From assembly GCA_036873135.1 (NCBI GenBank), contig JAPTYO010000009.1:29719756-29783755 (forward strand): DNA of 64,000 bases, in the 5' to 3' direction. The notes under the pieces are model-generated. The model did not search any database. It worked only from the letters and a program-made list of their open reading frames with translations, and was not told where the DNA came from. A program made the translations under genes and the position numbers. Positions 31,569-42,576 of the stretch are shown here, one piece after another; positions within the stretch are counted from its first letter, which is position 1; the number at the start of each line of letters is the position of its first letter. The stretch is from Clarkia xantiana subsp. parviflora (taxonomy: Eukaryota > Streptophyta > Magnoliopsida > Myrtales > Onagraceae).

Positions 31569-32337
31569 TTTTCCCCCGAGTCAAGTAATGGACTGACCCT
31601 TGCTTGACTCTATTTTACGATAGGATAGACGTCCGATTTAGGTTCGGGAGTTACCCTATGGCGGAATTACTGTCTGTTGGCGCGTGGACCTCAACGTCGT
31701 GTTTCCTTCCTTTTCTTGATGAAGGGAGACATAACTGCTGGCATGATTAGGACAATGAGTGTATGTATATAATAGATGCATGTATAATGATGTGCGTGTC
31801 TGTACGTTGCATGGATGTAAATATTAACATATATGTAAAACATGATATATGAGTGTATGTAAATTGACGAATGATATACGATGATACGTAATCAATGATG
31901 TAAGCTCGAAGATGGATATATGATGACGTGAGCATAAGTATATATTGGCCATGATATAAACATGCATATATGTCATGTATATGTAAGCATGTGGGAGTGT
32001 GCAAGAGTATATACGCGTGAGTGTATGCTAGTATTGATACAAGCATGGACATAAGCGTCTTTGCGGATGCGTACATGATGAGCACGCATGCGCGAGTCTC
32101 TACGAGTAGTATGGATATGGGCATGAATGTATAAGTGTTGGACACATGCAAGTATAAGCATGGTGAATGCGGATACATCGAAAGCATGGATACCTGTGTA
32201 TGCAGTTAAGTGTGTGGAACTATATGAATATAGATATGCACACCTAAGTGTGTGGCAATCGCATGCAAGGGAGCATAAACATTGAACAAACACAAATGTA
32301 AGTGTTGATATCAGCATGGGTACTCATGTATAGCAAT
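31569..32337. other. Left internal part of H, non-coding
   Basis: Starts with TTTTCCCCCGAGTCAA, the polypurine tract on the reverse strand. 31740-32335 is full of ATGTATA, GCATG and GTGTGTA words that keep several frames open on the minus strand (31747-32187, 31973-32317). These have no domain and are not genes. The last bases are the target duplication of the MITE. Confidence 0.6.
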
Positions 32338-32893
32338 TAGGGGTGAGCGGTTCCGGGTACCCAGTACTTTTAGGGTATCCCAGAACCAGACCAATACTAA
32401 ACGGTTCCTAACTTTATTATCCAGAACCGTACCAGAACATTTAGGAACCGGAACCGTACCAGAACCGTTAAGAGCCAATCGGTTCCGGGTACCCGTTAAG
32501 GAACCGGTTACAAATTTTCAAACTAAATAATATAATTTTAGGTACTAGTTGGAACCGGGTTCGGGATACCCAGTTGGAACCGGGTTCTCGGTAGCCAATT
32601 GAAACTGAAATTTATGTTATACCAAGTGAATCATAAAAATAATTATAACATTTTCCACAAACCAATTTTAAATTTGTTAAATGTTTAGTGTTTTTTTAAT
32701 TTATATATATATAACGGTTCCGGTTCCGGGTATTTGGGTACTCGAAAACTTATCCCGGAACCGGAACCGAAAATACCGGTTCTTGAAATTTAATCCCAGA
32801 ACCGTACCAGAACCATTTACATCTACCCGGAACCTACCAAATGACCGGTTCCGATCCGGTTCCGGTTCCAACTGGGTAATTTGCTCACCCCTA
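32338..32893. mobile_element. hAT-type MITE inside H
   Basis: Begins TAGGGGTGAGC and ends GCTCACCCCTA, with a perfect 8-bp flanking repeat ATAGCAAT (32330-32337 and 32894-32901). Subterminal regions are rich in GGTTCCGGGTACC-type words. AT-rich middle, no coding. Confidence 0.94.
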
Positions 32894-32901
32894 ATAGCAA
32901 T

Positions 32902-33460
32902 AGATAAGTATTCAGAGCATTGAGTGCGTAGTAGAGAGATACTTCTCGTATTGATCGTGGGAGCTCGTTGGTCGAAGGTCTTATTCGCTTCGCGTTGAGT
33001 AGATAATGGTTGTGTAGTGCTTACCCACTTATGTCGTTGAGATTTAATTTTTTTTGCAGTAGGTCATTCGTCGACGTTACTTGCAACCATTGAAATGATA
33101 TATGTATAGTTGTTCAGGCCATAGGCGCATTGGCCCCTTTAATTGCGAGGTGTTAGGCCTCCGACATGTTGTCGATGGGTGTCTGATGATAGATATGTAT
33201 TCTATCGTAAGAGTCGCGGGAGAGGCCCTTGTCGACATGGAGTTGCCCCCGCAACGAGGATATTCACCATGCTATAGTTGAGTACTCGGCTCATTCATGT
33301 GGAGTTGCCCCCGTGTCTGGATGTTCGCCACGTAGTTGTTTCGGACGTAGGGTGTTTACCCTTGTGTCACTTTCAACTTGAGTTTTTCCGAAGTAGGGTG
33401 CATTCGGCGACTGCTATTTGACATTTCCATGGTAGGGCGTAGGTAAGAGGTCGACGAGGT
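32902..33460. other. H internal sequence up to the insertion of G
   Basis: Non-coding. It has repeated GGAGTTGCCCCCG..A and GTAGGG(T/C)G words (33230-33440), apparently weak tandem units. The last five bases, GAGGT (33456-33460), recur at 43758-43762 and are the target duplication made by G. Confidence 0.6.
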
Positions 33461-33602
33461 TGTTAGGTTATAAAGTCTAGGTCAACGGGTCGTCAATCTA
33501 GAATTTATCTCCCACTAATGAAATGTCGGGTTCACTGTTCCTAGGACTAGTCATTCTGATGCATGCCCTTCTGCTCCCTTGGGGTAGTCGTTCTGATATA
33601 TG

Positions 33603-33752
33603 TCCTTCTCTTCTCTCCTTCTGACCTCCTTTCCTTCTCTCCTTCTGACCTCCTTTCCTTCTCTCCTTCTGACCTCCTTTCCTTCTCTCCTTCTGACCTC
33701 CTTTCCTTCTCTCCTTCTGACCTCCTTTCCTTCTCTCCTTCTGACCTCCTGA
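33603..33752. repeat. 24-bp tandem repeat in the LTR of G, about six copies
   Basis: Units of CTCTCCTTCTGACCTCCTTT plus CCTT, nearly perfect. On the minus strand the frame encodes RRSEGEKE repeats; on the plus strand it encodes SPSDLLSF repeats. It lies downstream of the TATA box, so it would be in the transcribed R/U5 region. The same array is at 42719-42868. Confidence 0.95.
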
Positions 33753-34185
33753 GGCTTGTACTTCTTACCCCTGGGGCTTGTCCTACTGCTCTATGCTCTT
33801 CTGCTTCCTTGACTCTCTTCTCCCTGCTACCCTGCAAGAGGGGCAATACCAGGCACAGAGGGGGGGGTGGTGCCTGATGAACCCTCTCCGATGCCTAAGT
33901 CAGTACGGTTTTAGAGAGATAAAGCTAGAGAGATGTCAGAGCAAAATTGTGCAACTTGCCAAGATGTTCAAATGAGTTGTGAAGGTGGGGTATTTATAGG
34001 CAACGGTGTCATTAAGGTGGCTTAATGACATCGTTAACCTCTAAACACAATTAATTAACCTTTAAGTATATAATTAAGACCTTAGGATTCGGAGGAGGTA
34101 GGCAGACTGGACCGAGCATGGGCGTCTGAGAGGGGTGTCGGGACCCTTGGGGGGGGAGGAATCCGACCCCCAAGGGTAGGGGTTG

Positions 34186-34484
34186 GGTGAGGGCACCCCA
34201 CCCCTCCTAGGGAGGGTGGGGTTGGCCAACCCCATCCCTCCTAGGAGGGATCGGGTCAGCCGACCCGATCTCTCCTAGGAGAGATCGGGTTGGCCAACCC
34301 GATCTCTCCTAGGAGAGATCGGGTTGGCCGACCCGATCTCTCCTAGGAGAGATCGGGTCGGCTGACCCGATCTCTCCTAGGAGAGATCGGGTTGGTCCAC
34401 CCGATCTCCCCTAGGGGAGATCGGGTTGGCTGACCCGATCTCCCCTAGGGGAGGTCGGGTGTGGCCACCCGACCTCACCTAGGT
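34186..34484. repeat. Array of about nine 34-bp palindromes in U3 of G
   Basis: Each unit is a near-perfect palindrome centred on CCTAGG (for example GATCTCTCCTAGGAGAGATC). Units are joined by another inverted pair, GGGTTGGCC.AACCC. Centres fall about every 34 bp. Arms vary between units (GGAGGG, GAGAGA, GGGGAG) while pairing is kept. The identical array is in the other LTR (43302-43600). DNA or RNA could form a chain of hairpins. Confidence 0.95.
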
Positions 34485-34641
34485 GAGTTCTTCGTTGTCG
34501 GACGGGCGCTTCGGCCCCGTCCGAGCCGTTGGTGTTCTCGCGAAGTGTCCGGGTTGAAGTTTCGATTTGCAATCATAAATGGGACGATAAAAATACAACG
34601 GTTCGGAAGTCAACGGGTTCAAATTGGGCGTATATCCATCA

Positions 34642-35654
34642 CATGCCCCCGAGTCAACCAATGGCCTAACCCTTGATTGACTCTATTTTAGGATGGTATG
34701 ACACGCGCAATTTGAAACCGGGATTTTACCTTCTTTGTCTGAATGCTTGCTTACCCATGGATGCGTACCTCTGACTCTGCCCCCTGTCTTATGAGATAGA
34801 GGAATTGTAAACGTCAGAGTAGTACGGACGTGTGCCTAGGCACATGTCCGTCTGAGGTGGGAGTAATAATCCTATCTTTGCCGCAGGCGTATACTCAAAA
34901 AATACATGCTTGCGTAGGAATGCAATACTGATACATCTAAGTGATTCATGCTTCAATTTCATGCCGGGATAAGTCTAAGTGAAGAAAAATTTAATTTTGG
35001 CCTGAAAATTTTTCTAAGTATGGGATACTAGAAAATATGCCTATAGGATGTTAACTAGGAGTGAACATGGACATATCATGAACATGAGGATGTGTACTAG
35101 CATACATGCAAGTAGGAACATAAGGATGGGAGTGAGTAGAGACATGCTGTGATTGTAGTCATGAATGTATGCATGAATATGTATGTATGGATGGGTTGTG
35201 AGTATAAGCATGAGTGATGACATTGACGTACCCGTAGATGTTATCATAAATGCAAAGGTGAGAGCATAGACCTTTCCTTTACCTGAGGGTGGGGACTCTG
35301 CCACTCAATGGGACATAACGTTCCGCCTCCCTTGTACTAGCATGAGCATTGTCCATTAACCTCGACCTTCGGCATGTGTATCATTTTTTCTTCATTCGTT
35401 GGAGCGTGTGTATAGCTCTTGACCTTTACCCTGCAATTTGTTCCCCATAAAAGTGAGGGTGAAAAAGCTTACAAGCTTTCTTCTTACCGCCGCGAGCGAA
35501 GGGGTCTATTGACATGTGTTAAGGGTTGACCCTTCCTTCGGATGTGCTGGAGCGTTGCTCCATTTGGGGAAACTAAAAGTTCGCCCTCTTCCCTTGGTGT
35601 TAAGGTTGCCCCCGTAGTAGGCGTTTCTCGCCCCTCCATGAATAAGGGTTGATC
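34642..35654. other. Left internal part of G, non-coding
   Basis: Begins CATGCCCCCGAGTCAA (polypurine tract, reverse strand), alike in G and H. The rest, including AT-rich 34900-35240 with ATGAATGTATGCATG words, has no convincing ORF. One AATTTTTCTAAGTATG motif near 35005 resembles the repeats at 62820-63660. Confidence 0.55.
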
Positions 35655-36394
35655 TTTGTGTTGGTTGTTTGTATAGATGACTCACTTTTGGGAAGCTTTC
35701 TTCTTCAGACAGGGAGACCGTTGAATCAGATGAGAGGGAAGGACCCTCTAGTTCTGCTTATCAGACCAAGAAATTTTCTAAGTCAGGGGTGACTGCTAAT
35801 GCTTCCAGTACGTTCTTTTTCCCTTCTTTTTTCTTTGTGATATACTTATGATTGTTCTCATGCTGCTTCCTTTTTGTTGTTAGAGCGTTCTTCCTTGGTT
35901 ACCGAATGGTTCTTGTGGTGGGTGAGAGTTCAAGTCAATCTAAATCCAAGGCACGGAAACCTGACTCTGAGGTCGGGCCCTCGGCTGCCAAGGAGAAGGA
36001 AACCGCGAGAGGCTCTCCTTCAAGTGCCTCCTTGCTGACTCCCTCCCATGATAAGGAGGTAGTGGTTGAAGAGGCGCCCTCTTTGCTTGACAAAAGGGAA
36101 CGACCTGTGGCTGGCGATGGGGTGATCATAGGTCTTGATGTCTCTTCTCTATCCCCTGCCCCCCAGCCGAGGGGCCGAGTCTCAAGTTTATTTCATCTTC
36201 ATATGGATTTGACGACTTTTGAAGGTGTCTTTGTCTTTCCTATGGGTTATGTTATTAACCCCTGCGTTGAAGATTTTTCTTTTGGTGACGGGTGTGATCA
36301 TCATCCTACATTGAGGTTCCCCTCTCTTGCCATGGCTATGATTAAGATAGCAATTTCTTGCTTTGGAGTTTGGTGGAGACTGCTCTTGAATTAG
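35655..36394 (+). CDS. ORF antisense to element G, with a possible intron
   Basis: On the plus strand, opposite to the transcription of G, 35900-36394 encodes MVLVVGESSSQSKSKARKPD, a Ser/Lys/Glu-rich disordered part. A compact segment with FPMGYVINPC follows. Upstream, 35690-35807 is open with SDRETVESDEREGPSSSAYQ. Between them lies a good intron candidate: donor CCA/GTACGT near 35808 and a T-rich tract with acceptor TTGTTAG/AG near 35882. Frame continuity across it is uncertain. Tat-group elements often carry an extra ORF of this kind. Function unknown. Confidence 0.5.
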
Positions 36395-36673
36395 CCTCTA
36401 CTAGTGTCGTAGTTGTGATCGTTGTGGGGATCGTTTTGTTATATGCCCTCAATAGTGCTTGTCGTGATTCTTTGCTTCATGGTTGATTTCGTGAGATATG
36501 GAGGTTGTCTTCATATAAGTCCCTACCTTTGATGAGCGTATGAAGGGTGTTGTTTTTCCTTTTTCTTGAACCTCCTCCTAAGGCTAGGCGTAGCCTTTTG
36601 ATGTTCGTGGTCGGGATGGTGTCTTTACAATGCATGTCTTTGACAGATGTTTTATGATGTGCTGCCATGATAA

Positions 36674-37055
36674 TCACTTCGAGGTATGTGGACATGATAG
36701 CCACTTCCTGATGTGTCGGAGTGATAGCCCTTCTGTAGTGTGTGGACATGATAGCCAGTTCAGGGTATGTGGACATAATAGCCACTTCAGGGTATGTGGA
36801 CATGATAGCCACTTCAGGGTATGTGGACATAATAGCCACTTCAAGGTATGTGGACATGATAGCCACTTCAGGGTATGTGGACATGATAGCCACTTCAGGG
36901 TATGTGGACATGATAGCCACTTCAGTGTATGTGGACATGATAGCCACTTCAAGGTATGTGGACATGATAGCCACTTCAAGATATGTGGACATGATAGCCA
37001 CTTCAGTGTATGTGGACATGATAGCCACTTCAAGGTATGTGGACATGATAGCCAC
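36674..37055. repeat. 27-bp tandem array in G, about 15 copies
   Basis: Units of GTATGTGGACATGATAGCCA plus CTTCAGG. The first three copies are degenerate and the rest nearly uniform. 27 is a multiple of 3, so frames on both strands stay open (YVDMIATSG, VCGHDSHFR and MSTYLEVAI repeats). These are not gene evidence. Related units occur in H at about 43955-44096. Confidence 0.95.
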
Positions 37056-37735
37056 ATCACGATGTATGGAGTTGTGCTTTAGTATTCCTTTCTCATTGGA
37101 GAGCCTTTATTGCTATAGTTGCCTTTTGTGTAGGCTATGTTTGTTGGGTTAGGTCCCGATGTCTCGTCTTGTCGGATGTTGTATCCTTTATGCTCTTTAG
37201 ATGTCTCCTTCATGAGTTGTGCTTGACGATGTTCAAGTCTGATACGAGCATAGGTCACACGAGGGCGACATGCATGACAATAACATTTGTCGGAGGTTGA
37301 TTTGTGTGACTTGTAAGGCAATTCTCTTCTTGATGGGTCGAGCTTATTTTGAGAGCTTTGACCTTGGGATTTCATGTCTTTGCTATCCTTCTTGGTGGTG
37401 TTGGGTTCCTTTGAGATACTTCTCTTGACTTGTGATATGGGTGGTAGTATAACTCGTTACTTTTCATGATAACCTCTTGTGCTTCTGTATATGGTCCTTT
37501 GGTCATGGACTTCTCCTTTGAATATGCTTTCCTTTCTTTTTCTTTCTTTTGTGCTTTCCTTCACATCATACCTGCTATCTCATCAAGAAAAAACATTACT
37601 TGTTCTTCACATTACTTTACTTAGAAATTTCTTTCTTATGGTATCCTTCTGAGCATGGTATCCTTCTAAGCATGGTATCCTTCTAAGCATGGTGTGATGA
37701 TCTCTTCTGATACCCCTTACACGGTATACGTTGTA
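37056..37735. other. G internal sequence between tandem arrays
   Basis: Non-coding. A 20-bp unit, GCATGGTATCCTTCTAA, is repeated about three times at 37635-37690. No domain was seen in the minus frame 37079-37375. Confidence 0.5.
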
Positions 37736-37739
37736 CTGT

Positions 37740-38690
37740 TAGGCCAAAGATACGCTCTTGGTGGGCGTCGAAATCTGTTCACGAGACAGGCTCTCGGACG
37801 GCACTTAACGTTTCACAGGATAGGCTCCCGGAGGGCACAAGTTAGTCCACCGATACCTTCTTGACGGGTGTCAAACTATTCACGAGATAGGCTCTCGGAC
37901 GGCACTTAACGTTTCACAGGATAGGCTCCCGGAGGGCACAGGTTAGTCCACCGATACCTTCTTGACGGGTGTCAAACTGTTCACGAGATAGGCTCTCGGA
38001 CTGCACTTAACGTTTCACAGGATAGGCTCCCGGAGGGCTCAGGTTAGACCAAAGATACGCTCCTGGTGGGCGTCGAACTGGTAGTTTGAAATCTACCTCA
38101 AGATACGCTCTTGGGGGCGTCGAACTGGTAGTGTTTTTTCTACCTCAAGATACGCTCTTGGGGGCGTCGAATCTGGTAGGTTGCAAATCTACCTCAAGAT
38201 ACGCTCCTGGGGGCGTCGAATTCGTAGTTTTTGGAAACCACTCTCAAGATACGCTCTTGGTGCGTCGAAGTCGTAGTGTAATAACTACTCTCAAGATACG
38301 CTCTTGGGGGCGTCGAAGGTCGTAGTATGAATACTACTCTCAAGATACGCTCTTGGGGGCGTCGAAGGTCGTAGTATGAACACTACTCTCAAGATACGCT
38401 CTTGGGGGCGTCGAAATTCGTAGTTTTTGGAAACCACTCTCAAGATACGCTCTTGGTGCGTCGAAGGTCATAGTGTATAAACTACTCTCAAGATACGCTC
38501 TTGGGGGCGTCGAATGTCGTAGTATGAAAACTACTCTCAAGATACGCTCTTGGGGGCGTCGAAAACTGTTCGTGGGATAGGCTCCCGGAGGGCACAGGGT
38601 TCGTAGTTTTAGAACTACTCTCAAGATACGCTCTTGGGGGCGTCGAATGTGTTCGCGGGATAGGCTCCCGGAGGGCTCATAATATTACCT
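37740..38690. repeat. Two interleaved tandem arrays in G (101 bp and about 50 bp)
   Basis: 37745-38050 has about three copies of a 101-bp unit containing GGCACTTAACGTTTCACAGG. 38050-38690 has about eleven copies of a 46-52 bp unit with the core CTCAAGATACGCTCTTGGGG and a variable part ending in a TAGT...ACTA inverted pair. The core words CTCTTGGTGGGCGTC and CTCCCGGAGGG link both arrays. Non-coding. Confidence 0.9.
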
Positions 38691-41600
38691 TATCTTGTGT
38701 CCCTTCTCATGCATGGTGCATTTTTGGTATGCTTTTCGAGTCTTTACTTGACTTCTCCTTCTACGATATTGTTTGTTGTCACGCTTTTCCTTCAATGTGG
38801 GAGACCACCTCTCGAGGGCGATGTTTGTGTGTTGCCAACTTAGGACGAGTTCGTATAGGGAGTTGAGGATGTTTTCCTCTATGTGACCTCTTCTAGGAGG
38901 AGTGGTATTGCATGTGATTGTGATCTTCTGCCTCTAATCTCTTCTCTTACACTTAGGTGGACTACCAAGCACTTATTCGTTTGGTGCCCCCCAAGTTGCT
39001 TGGTGGTCACACCGCCTTTCATATTTGGCCGTTGAAGGCCCCTCGTTCACTTTCTTGGTTGGGTGCCCCTTATGCTCGGGGCTCCCTTGTCTGGTTGTTT
39101 GAATGTGATGAGTGTCCCTTGTAGGATTTACTCTTTCTCATGCTTGCTTGTTTCAGTCATAGGCATGGTTTGGATGATTCCTTTGTCGGATGTGTCTTTG
39201 GAGGTTGTGTGGAAGAGCTTTTGCTTTGGGTGGGTGGGGGTGGATTTCATTCTCTTGATAACTAGGATGTGGCAATGTCTGTATCCTAGGGGTGCTTGTA
39301 AATTTTTCCCCCCTTTCCTTGTGTAGGTTGAAGAGCTCTCTCATAGAATGGTGTCTTGAGTTGTTAATCTCGTAGGTGTGTTTCAGACTAGTCAATCTGA
39401 CCCATGCTCTTTGCTCGTGTATGGGGGGGGGGGGGGGGGGGGGGGTCTGACCGGGCTGTATCTTCTTGGAGTGTTGTGGCACTTAGTGTGCCTTGCCTTT
39501 TCCTTCACACTGGAGTATTCTTCACCTCCCTTAGGGGGTTCTCCTCTTGATGGGATGCCAGAGTCAAATGTCTTATCATTTGCAGACAAGTTGGTTGATC
39601 GGGGTGTGCGTCTAGTGTGAAGGTCGATCTTGAAACCTTACTCCCCAAGCTTTAGAGCTCTTCTTTGGTTGATCTTGTAGAACTATTATCCTGCCCTAAG
39701 GCTCTTGGTAGGAGATGTATCTCCTTTTTCACACTCTAGTTGTTGCACTATCTCCTTTGCTAAACTTGCATCTTTAGAGTTTCTCTCTTGGTGCATGACT
39801 TCAATGACAGGATTTCCTACCGATGTTTATTCTATTAGGACTTGTATCCTTGGTTTCCCTCCTTTCTTGTGAGATGGCGAAGGAGTGCTTGTGAACACTC
39901 CAATGTGTCATACTTGGTAGAGGTATGCGCCTAATCTTTATGGCGCTGTCTTGAATCTTCGTGTACCTATCTCTGATGAACATGCTATTCATTACATATA
40001 TAGTACGGAGTCCAAGGATCTCCGGGTTAGGATCATAGCTTGAGAACAGAGATATAGTCATCTATTAGATAACTTCTTTATCTACGGAGTTTATTTTTGC
40101 AAGGATAAATGCAAGGATACTTGTAAGGATACTTGTAAGGATATGTGTTCCATCCTTTTCCTGGTTCATTTGCAGTGCCGTGTCCCTAATGGGTGTGTTG
40201 ATGTTCTGACCACCTTTACTAGTAGGGGGTCCCTTGGTATTAGGTATGCCTGACTCTTCTCTAGTATCATCAATGGTTGGTCATGGGAGATGTCTGACGG
40301 ACTCCTTTCATGTACTATGGTTCTCTTCATGTCAAAGTTGGTGACTCCCTCTCTTATGACTAACATATCATTGTGTGGAAATACTATGTTTTCCATATCC
40401 CTTTTTAAAATCTTGATGATGGTGTCACCGTTCTTCCTTTGCTAGGCTTGGTGTCCTTGAGGGTTTTTGATGGAAGTGTATTCCATTACCTTGGATGAGC
40501 TTTCTAAGTGTAGTTGTGTCTCCTGGCTATTTTGTGAAATCATAAAGATCCGCTGGAGGTGTTTGCCTTTGATGGTGGGCGTTACCCATGTGATATGGTT
40601 TCTTCCATTTCTGGAGGGATGTGTTCGCGGCTACCCCCTCTTGTGCTAATGGGCGTTTGTGGGGAGGGCATGTTGTGACTGGTGCCCCCCTTGCATACCA
40701 ATGCCCGATGGGATCCTTTGACAGACTTGGCCCTAGGATGCTTAGTGGAAGGTTATGGTGGGGGTAATCTTTTGTGACCTTCATGGTAGTTCCTCTATAG
40801 GATGTTGGGGGTGCTCAACTTATTTTTGTAAGTGAGCCTTCCATCTTGTGATCCTTCCCAGAAACTTGACCTTATAGGTGTTCTTTGGGATTGAGGAATC
40901 AGTTGCTTGTGCATCTCTTGATTGGTGATGGCCTTTTACGTATTCTTCTAGTGGTCCACCTGTGTATATATATACCACGGAGCCCGAAGGCGTCCGGTAT
41001 GGTCTTTCTTGGAAAACATGTTGATATCAAGTATCAAAATATACTCCTTTTAGGGAGTTGACTTGTTATGCAGTTAAATTAAATAAGAGGATATGGGAAG
41101 GATATGAGTGTGGGGTGTTGATACCCCTTTGCTTCCTTGGTAATGTAGCTGTCTTCCTCCAGTAGTCTGTGTGTATTCCTTCCACTTGAGGAATATAAGG
41201 TCGCATCCTTGCAAGGCGGACTAGGTGGAGGTGTATCCTTCATGTATGCTATGTGTGATCTCACTTCACTATGTCTCTCCATGAGACTTCCCATTGTAGT
41301 AGCTATGTGCTGACGTGGTGTGGTACTCTATTAGTTCCCTGTTCAAATCCTTGTCTTTTCAACTGCTCCCCTGTCCTAGGGGGATGTGTGCCAAGGGTTG
41401 TAATGCATGAGGGGTTTGGACCTGTCGTGCTGTATCATGGGTAGGTGGTTGCTTTATTGTGTTGTTGGGACTATGTCCCTCCCTTTGAGCTTTCCTTGGT
41501 ATGTCCCTTAGGCATGTCTGTGGTGATACGGACTGTATGTGTACATTGCCATGGTTGATGTTGGAACTCCTATATCCTTGTTGGTCTGGCATGTATCCTC

Positions 41601-42042
41601 CCTTAGTGCGGTATATGTCCCTGTTGGGGTACTTGGTTGAATCCATGCCTCCTTGGAGGTCTTGCCTGTCTATCTGCCCCCAGAGGTGTGTATGCCCTGG
41701 CATCCTGCTGTGTCTGTTGCTGCCTTGGAGGCACAGACTGCTGCCTTCCCTCTGGGAGTGGCCCTTGGTTATCTTTCCTTTGTTCTCCTCGCTGCCCTGT
41801 TCGAGGGTGCGAGTGGCGTTTTTCCGTTGGGATTTTCTCCTCTTCATGAGCTTCTTCTCCTTCATGCTGGTGTTGCCTTCTCTGTCTGTTCCTCAGGGTC
41901 TCTCAATAGGCTAGCAGCTCATCCAATGCTTTCATCAACCTCGGAGTCACTGTTTGTGCTCCTTGCGAGTATGCGGGCCTTATGTTGGTTGTGCGGGCAC
42001 GATTGTCGTTCCTTTAAGTCATTATTCCATATGGATACCCTT
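38691..42042. other. Central and right internal part of G
   Basis: About 3.3 kb with no recognisable retroelement enzyme. A run of about 23 G lies at 39423-39445. Minus-strand frames from about 41900 to 41360 are rich in Gln, Arg, Pro and Lys and may be the decayed continuation of gag. The rest shows nothing identifiable. Confidence 0.5.
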
Positions 42043-42525
42043 GAGGTTGTGCCTCATAGTAGTACCCCTGTGGAAGTGCCGTGTATTGGGATGGCACTCC
42101 TTGTTGCCCCCCTGTCCCTGTGGCTTCCTAGTCAATGGAGTTGGAGCTGTGGAAGCCTCCTCCCTGCTTGTTAGGCTGGGGTGCCTGTGGGGCTATCTGA
42201 GGCTCTGGTGTGCAGGCTGTTTCTCTGGGTTAGGCTGCCTTGCTGGAGGTATAGGCTGTCTCCCTCGCCTATTGCCCCCAGGTGGGCGGTGATGCCTAGA
42301 TACTAAGCTGTTCGTAATAGTATCCCAGGTGGGCGGTGATGCCTATTGTCTCATAATAGTATCCCTCAGGGGGTGCCGTGTTGTGGGAAGGCACTCCCTG
42401 TTGTCCTCTTGCTCTCTGTGGCCTTCTTGTCCGGGGGGTGGAGGCTGTGGTATTTCTTGGGGCTCTGGATGCATTGGTTGCTTCCCAGGGTTAGGCTGCC
42501 TCCTAGACACCCTACTGTTCGTCAT
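42043..42525 (-). pseudogene. Gag-like proline/glutamine-rich remnant with internal duplication (G)
   Basis: An ATG at 42525 lies 38 bases after the primer site, where Tat gag should begin. It opens a 60-residue frame starting MTNSRVSRRQPNPGKQP, rich in Pro, Gln and Glu. A segment of about 190 bp is duplicated (42336-42520 and 42043-42240), each encoding G-V-P-S and a G-Y-Y-Y-E motif in one frame or another. There is also a 50-bp repeat at 42278-42345. The identification rests on position and composition only. Confidence 0.45.
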
Positions 42526-42562
42526 AGCTCGTGTAATTGCCAGGCTTTCTGTCCGAAGCCCA

Positions 42563-42576
42563 CAGACGGCGCCAAG
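42563..42576 (-). other. Primer-binding site of element G
   Basis: CAGACGGCGCCAAG on the plus strand, abutting the LTR at 42577. On the element strand it reads CTTGGCGCCGTCTG, the same as in H and almost the same as in P. Confidence 0.9.

Larger units (their letters stand above)
33461..34641 (-). repeat. 3' LTR of element G
   Basis: TGTTAGGTTA to ATATCCATCA. From the LTR start (right end) it holds U3 with an array of about nine palindromes (34186-34484), then a reverse TATA box (CCTATAAATA, 33991-34000). It then holds a CT-rich region with six copies of a 24-bp unit (33603-33752), and the LTR end. ORFs in it come from the 24-bp repeat. Confidence 0.96.

Noticed and set aside
31747..32317. 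Minus-strand ORFs of 146 and 114 residues with many Tyr, His and Ile.
   Set aside because: Composition comes from ATGTATA/GCATG words in the non-coding 3' region of H; no domain or splice context.
33547..33877. 99-104 residue ORFs with RRSEGEKE or SPSDLLSF repeats, present twice (also 42663-42993).
   Set aside because: They arise from the 24-bp repeat in the LTRs of G; being in both LTRs they are not independent genes.
36477..37152. Long overlapping ORFs of 128-192 residues on both strands.
   Set aside because: They are created by the 27-bp tandem array, whose period is a multiple of three.
37740..38690. Regularly spaced repeats with variable segments, superficially CRISPR-like.
   Set aside because: The units are contiguous variants of each other inside a plant retroelement, there are no unique spacers of constant length, and no cas genes are present.
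39423..39445. Run of about 23 G.
   Set aside because: Possibly real, but homopolymers of this length are prone to sequencing error; nothing functional can be claimed.
41501..42292. Plus-strand ORFs of 112-173 residues rich in Leu, Cys and Val, resembling membrane proteins.
   Set aside because: They are the reverse reading of a Gln/Arg/Pro-rich minus-strand gag-like region, which gives a hydrophobic-looking complement; no start context or domain.
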